DNA of 27,322 bases from CAIWGV01 sp964515175 (GTDB lineage: Bacteria; Pseudomonadota; Alphaproteobacteria; UBA7879; UBA5542), in NCBI GenBank assembly GCA_964515175.1, contig CAZEUR010000015.1, forward strand, positions 1 through 27,322, given 5' to 3'. Below the pieces are notes generated by a model. The model made no database searches and was not told the DNA's origin. It saw nothing but the letters and a program-made list of their open reading frames with translations. Below are positions 23,911-27,322 of the stretch, piece after piece. Each line of letters begins with the position of its first letter. The stretch's first letter is position 1. Position numbers and translations under genes: made by a program.

Positions 23911-25758
23911 CTACTCTGCCAGACTATTGATGGCGGGCTGATGAATTTTTACCTGGTATTTATCCTTAAGAGCCATGAAAAATTGAAGATAAATATCTTG
24001 TTGAAGAGCTTCTGAAAGCCCTTCTTTGAAGGCTTTATAGAACCCTACACTCTTCTCAATATTAATAGGCGTAATCTCAGCTGTAATTAATATATAGGTG
24101 GGCGTAAAGGGGGCTATACTAGGCACGAGGATGGGTTCTTTCTCCTTTCCTTTAAATCCTTTCGCAAGGATAAAAGGGGGAACTTTAAGATTCTTAGGAA
24201 GCTCCATAAGAGAGACAGCATTGATTTGATCCAGAGTTGCCCCAGACCCTTGAAGGCTTTCTGGAGCTTTGCCCTGCTGTAAGGCTTGAAGAGCTTTAGA
24301 CGCTAAAGAAGCGGCAAGATCTGATTTCTGTTCCTCTTGGCATTTTACAGTGATTTTGTCTTTAACTTCGTCGAAAGAGAGAGGCTTTTCGGTTGTCACT
24401 TGATCAACCCTCAAAATATAGGCAACACCGTCAGGTAGATCTGTGATTGGAGTTTCTCCTCCTTCGGGCAGATTATTGACGTCTTTTAAGATCTCTTCAG
24501 ATAGGTTAGGTGGGGTTGGGGCTCTCTCTTGTAGGGTAGTTTGCACCAAAGGCAATCTAAGCGCTTTTGAAATCTCTTTAAGACTCATACCACTATTTAT
24601 TTTTTCTTCGATCTTTTTAGATAAGTCAGCAATTTCTTCCAAGGCTTTCTGTCGGCGAAGCTCGGCTTCAACCTGGGGGCGAACCTGAGAGAAAGGAGAG
24701 AGTTTTGACGGGGTAATATTTTTCACATAAACGACCACATAATCATTCCCAAGTTTAATGGGATTTGAGACTTTTTTTGCAGGGGTCGTGAAAACAATCT
24801 TGGACAAAGATCGATTTAGCTCAGTTTCTGCAACATTTTCCAGAGAAACCGTTGCTGTGACGGGCGTCTCTTTCCCTGCTTTTAGTAATTCTTGATATTG
24901 AGCCACCTCTTCTGAAGTTGCTCCCTTAACCACAACAAACGTTCTTTTTTCAGGAGTCAAGAAAGTTTCAGACTGTTGCTGGTAAGCTTCCTGAAGTTCC
25001 CTTTCTTGGAGGGTATACTTTCGTCCTATGACGGCTGGATCTAAGAGGATTAGAGAGAATTGCCTTTTTCCAGGAATAACATACTCAGATTTATGAGTGT
25101 CATAATAAGAGTGGAGAGCTTCGAGTGTAGGCCTTGTGTTCAAGCTCATTTTCGCTGGATCAAATTTTAAAACCTTAAAAGATCTTTTCTCATTGAGCGC
25201 CTTAAATGTTCCCAAAGCAAGAGATGCTGGAACATAGTTTCCAGCACCAATCCCAGACAAAAGTTGGGTTCTGGTGAAGGCACGCTGGCGGCTTTGAAAA
25301 AAAGCGCGCTCAGTAAGATTGTTAGCTCGTAAAATCATGTCAAACTTTTCTCGATCAAACTGTCCTTGAGCATTTTTAAACATAGGATCCAGGTTAATTG
25401 ACGTGGCAATCAAACGGTCTGTGGCCGTTAGTTTTGAGTCTCGAATGAAGAGGTCGATCAATATTTCATTGACCAGTCGATCCAAGACTTGATTGACGAG
25501 CCCTAGCTGCAAAGCTTGTTTGAAGGAGATAGATTTTGTTTTTAATTCTGCATTCAAGCGCTTAAGGTCTTCTTGAACGGCATTTTGAAGCTGTGCTTTA
25601 GAAATATCAATTTTACCAACAGAGGCAACAACATGGCTCGTGTCTTTCCCTCGAAAGAACTCTGAGATTCCCCAAAATAAACCAAAACTGAGAATCAGAA
25701 GCCCCAGCAAAATCTTGGCAATCCACGAAGAAGAATGAGTTCTTAAAAATTGTAGCAT
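23911..25758 (-). CDS. ppiD: PpiD/SurA-like periplasmic folding factor
   Basis: The 615-residue protein has one N-terminal TM anchor (about 13-32) and a long periplasmic part. The N-terminal region (about 40-190) resembles the SurA/PpiD chaperone domain, followed by a parvulin-like section (about 235-370), a helical linker and a C-terminal region. The parvulin part lacks clear canonical motifs, so isomerase activity may be lost while the chaperone role at the Sec exit remains; this is inference. It is divergent from tpiA, an arrangement common in Alphaproteobacteria. Confidence 0.88.
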   Translation of the reverse strand: MLQFLRTHSSSWIAKILLGLLILSFGLFWGISEFFRGKDTSHVVASVGKIDISKAQLQNAVQEDLKRLNAELKTKSISFKQALQLGLVNQVLDRLVNEILIDLFIRDSKLTATDRLIATSINLDPMFKNAQGQFDREKFDMILRANNLTERAFFQSRQRAFTRTQLLSGIGAGNYVPASLALGTFKALNEKRSFKVLKFDPAKMSLNTRPTLEALHSYYDTHKSEYVIPGKRQFSLILLDPAVIGRKYTLQERELQEAYQQQSETFLTPEKRTFVVVKGATSEEVAQYQELLKAGKETPVTATVSLENVAETELNRSLSKIVFTTPAKKVSNPIKLGNDYVVVYVKNITPSKLSPFSQVRPQVEAELRRQKALEEIADLSKKIEEKINSGMSLKEISKALRLPLVQTTLQERAPTPPNLSEEILKDVNNLPEGGETPITDLPDGVAYILRVDQVTTEKPLSFDEVKDKITVKCQEEQKSDLAASLASKALQALQQGKAPESLQGSGATLDQINAVSLMELPKNLKVPPFILAKGFKGKEKEPILVPSIAPFTPTYILITAEITPINIEKSVGFYKAFKEGLSEALQQDIYLQFFMALKDKYQVKIHQPAINSLAE

Positions 25759-25844
25759 ATTAAATCCCTAAAAATTGTTAGACCCCCATGACATTTTGTG
25801 CCATAAGTGTCCTCTATAGATATCACATTATTTCGTTGGGTGCT

Positions 25845-26540
25845 ATGGGGAAATTAATCGTCGGTAATTGGAAAATGAACAAGGGGGATGAAGCTGGCCT
25901 TCAGCTTGCCCAAGACCTCCTAAATCTGAAGGGAAATGTTGTCATTTGTCCCCCCTATACAATTTTACGTGAAGTGACGCAGCTGGTTCAAAAGTCCTCT
26001 CTAAAGGTAGGCGCACAGGATTGTGCTTCCCATTTGGACGGTAGTTATACGGGAGAAGTCAGCGCTTCCATGATTCGGAACAATGGATGCTCCCATGTGA
26101 TTTTGGGGCACTCAGAGGCCCGCACACATCGTCATGAGACGGATGAGCTTGTGTGTCAAAAGGTAAGCAGAGCATTGGACGTGGGACTGGTTCCCATTAT
26201 TTGCATAGGCGAAACGCGAGAAGCCTATGAAGGGGGGGGGACCCAAGACGTCTTAAGAAGTCAGCTGGAAAAGTCTCTGCCTAAAACAGATCAGGAAATT
26301 ATTCTGGCTTACGAGCCCGTTTGGGCCATTGGTACAGGCCTTGTGGCGTCTTTGGAGTATATTACAGAAACGCACCAATTTATCCAAAGCCTTACACACC
26401 ACAAATATCCTATTCTTTATGGGGGATCTGTGAACGCTAAAAACGCCTCAGAGATTCTTTCTATCTCTGAAGTGGGAGGTGTTTTGGTAGGCGGCGCTTC
26501 CTTGCAAGCAGACGAGTTTCGAAAGATTGCGTGTGTTTAA
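25845..26540 (+). CDS. tpiA: Triosephosphate isomerase
   Basis: TpiA interconverts dihydroxyacetone phosphate and glyceraldehyde 3-phosphate. From ATG 25845 it has 231 residues, somewhat short for the family. Catalytic residues are K10 (NWKMN), H89 (ILGHSEAR) and E157 (AYEPVWAIGTG); the phosphate-binding YGGSV and GVLVGGASL are present. An in-frame start at 25788 would add 19 unconserved residues. The gene contains an in-frame G9 tract (26232-26240). The presence of tpiA suggests retained central carbon metabolism. secG, often downstream, is absent; a convergent GNAT gene lies there. Confidence 0.96.
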   Translation: MGKLIVGNWKMNKGDEAGLQLAQDLLNLKGNVVICPPYTILREVTQLVQKSSLKVGAQDCASHLDGSYTGEVSASMIRNNGCSHVILGHSEARTHRHETDELVCQKVSRALDVGLVPIICIGETREAYEGGGTQDVLRSQLEKSLPKTDQEIILAYEPVWAIGTGLVASLEYITETHQFIQSLTHHKYPILYGGSVNAKNASEILSISEVGGVLVGGASLQADEFRKIACV

Positions 26541-26543
26541 TCA

Positions 26544-27197
26544 CTAGGCCTTCTCAGTTTTTTTAGGGCCTTGTAATTTTAGGGCCTTATAATAAGGAAA
26601 TTTTATCTTCCGCAGGGGAACTGTAGCGAGGCTCACATCTGACCAAGAGGCCGCTCCACCAATCTTTTTAAACCCAAATTTTTCATACCAGGGGCCTAGG
26701 TGAGGGGCTAGAGTGGAGTATTCAAGGCCGATAAGCGTTTCTTCAGGAAAAGATTTGTTGCCACGTAAGACAGTGAACAATGTTTCAAGGGCGCGAGATC
26801 CATGGCCTTTTCTCTGTTGGCTCAAATCTGTAATAGTAATATTACGCAAGCGGATTAGAGGAGTGCCCTGTGGATACCCAGTACAATCGCCCTCGGGGTA
26901 ATATTGCACCAGGATTGTTCCAATACAGGTGTTGTGATTATCTATAATATCCCATGCGAGTTGTGTGAGCCTAGAAATAGGGGCCGTCCAAGCGCAGATG
27001 AGAGCCGTTTCTTCTCTGTATTGCGGAATAGTATTTTTCTTATTTTTTTCAAATAGGGCTGGCTTATCGGTAAGACCTGTGACAGTTTTTTGATTTCTCA
27101 TTAAACCCTCAAAAAAAGCAGACATCTCATTACCCGTCGCAGCAAAGGAGCCTATAGCCCAACAAACAAATGTAATTCCAACAAAAATTTTCTGCAT
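26544..27197 (-). CDS. GNAT-fold acetyltransferase with a signal peptide
   Basis: The 217-residue product begins with a convincing signal peptide (about 1-20, hydrophobic core then SFAA). The rest is a GNAT-like domain: a strand at about 92-99 (IGTILVQY), the acetyl-CoA-binding motif A at Q128-R129-K130-G131-H132-G133 followed by a helix, and WYEKFGFKKIGG (170-181), typical of the fold's C-terminal part. A GNAT on the far side of the inner membrane would lack acetyl-CoA unless delivered into a host cell or using another donor. It has AAGGAG before the ATG and is convergent with tpiA, three bases apart. The substrate is unknown. Confidence 0.8.
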   Translation of the reverse strand: MQKIFVGITFVCWAIGSFAATGNEMSAFFEGLMRNQKTVTGLTDKPALFEKNKKNTIPQYREETALICAWTAPISRLTQLAWDIIDNHNTCIGTILVQYYPEGDCTGYPQGTPLIRLRNITITDLSQQRKGHGSRALETLFTVLRGNKSFPEETLIGLEYSTLAPHLGPWYEKFGFKKIGGAASWSDVSLATVPLRKIKFPYYKALKLQGPKKTEKA

Positions 27198-27230
27198 TAT
27201 TTAAACTCCTTAACCAACATATGTTTTGCA

Positions 27231-27259
27231 TATATAGCAATTAATTCACTATGCTGCAA
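27231..27259 (-). promoter_or_regulatory. Candidate promoter of the GNAT gene
   Basis: On the minus strand TTGCAG (27254-27259) and TATATA (27231-27236) are 17 bp apart, with TG one base before the -10 (extended -10). They lie about 34 bp upstream of the ATG. Confidence 0.55.
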
Positions 27260-27322
27260 GTGTAAAACATCAGGGCGGACGCATCTAAATAGCAGATAAG
27301 ATATTGAAGAGTGTATTTGGAT

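Noticed and set aside
1..27322. tRNA or rRNA genes, CRISPR arrays, insertion sequences, phage attachment sites
   Set aside because: No matching conserved motifs, regular repeat-spacer pattern, transposase or integrase coding sequence was seen on either strand.

Overview
The window looks like a chromosomal segment of an alphaproteobacterium, most likely an intracellular or host-associated lineage of the Holosporales/Paracaedibacter type. This is inferred from rpoZ-rsh-acpS-lepB in alphaproteobacterial order, the rpmH-rnpA-yidD-yidC-engB block, clpX-lon, ppiD divergent from tpiA, fairly AT-rich DNA, a Gram-negative LPS gene (lpxC), and many secreted or envelope proteins, including a DUF2608-type HAD protein of the sort seen in protozoan-associated bacteria. 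No tRNA, rRNA, CRISPR array, transposase or phage gene was recognised.

Layout. 1-3163: the 3' tail of an unidentified gene, then minus-strand genes for an exported protein of unknown function with a deaminase-like zinc signature, a short orphan reading frame, and an AMIN-domain periplasmic protein. 3323-7114: plus-strand rpoZ, rsh (ppGpp synthetase/hydrolase), acpS and lepB. 7115-9625: an lpxC 3'-end remnant, a secreted trypsin-like protease gene, and intact lpxC. 9711-13678: minus-strand operon rpmH-rnpA-yidD-yidC-engB-DUF2608 HAD, transcribed from a good sigma70 promoter at 13708-13736. 13738-16206: an autotransporter. 16318-19269: a Nudix hydrolase, a DUF378 membrane protein, a second Nudix hydrolase overlapping rluC, and a two-TM protein. 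19303-20018: an outer-membrane protein gene broken twice at G tracts. 20098-25758: lon, clpX and ppiD on the minus strand. 25845-27197: tpiA, convergent with a GNAT gene whose product carries a signal peptide.

How the genes work together. The housekeeping genes cover transcription (rpoZ), stringent response (rsh), carrier-protein activation (acpS), protein export and membrane insertion (lepB, yidC, yidD, ppiD), ribosome and tRNA maturation (rpmH, rnpA, engB, rluC), proteolysis (clpX, lon), lipid A (lpxC) and glycolysis (tpiA). Between them sit exported accessory proteins: a deaminase-like protein, an AMIN protein, a trypsin-like protease, a HAD phosphatase-like protein, an autotransporter, a broken OMP and a GNAT. 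Several are enzyme folds normally found in the cytoplasm but here bear export signals. Together with the lpxC remnant beside the protease and the G-tract-broken OMP, they are the least ordinary part of the window. Nothing here is proven to be a new system; the exported deaminase-like protein is the strongest candidate for something undescribed.
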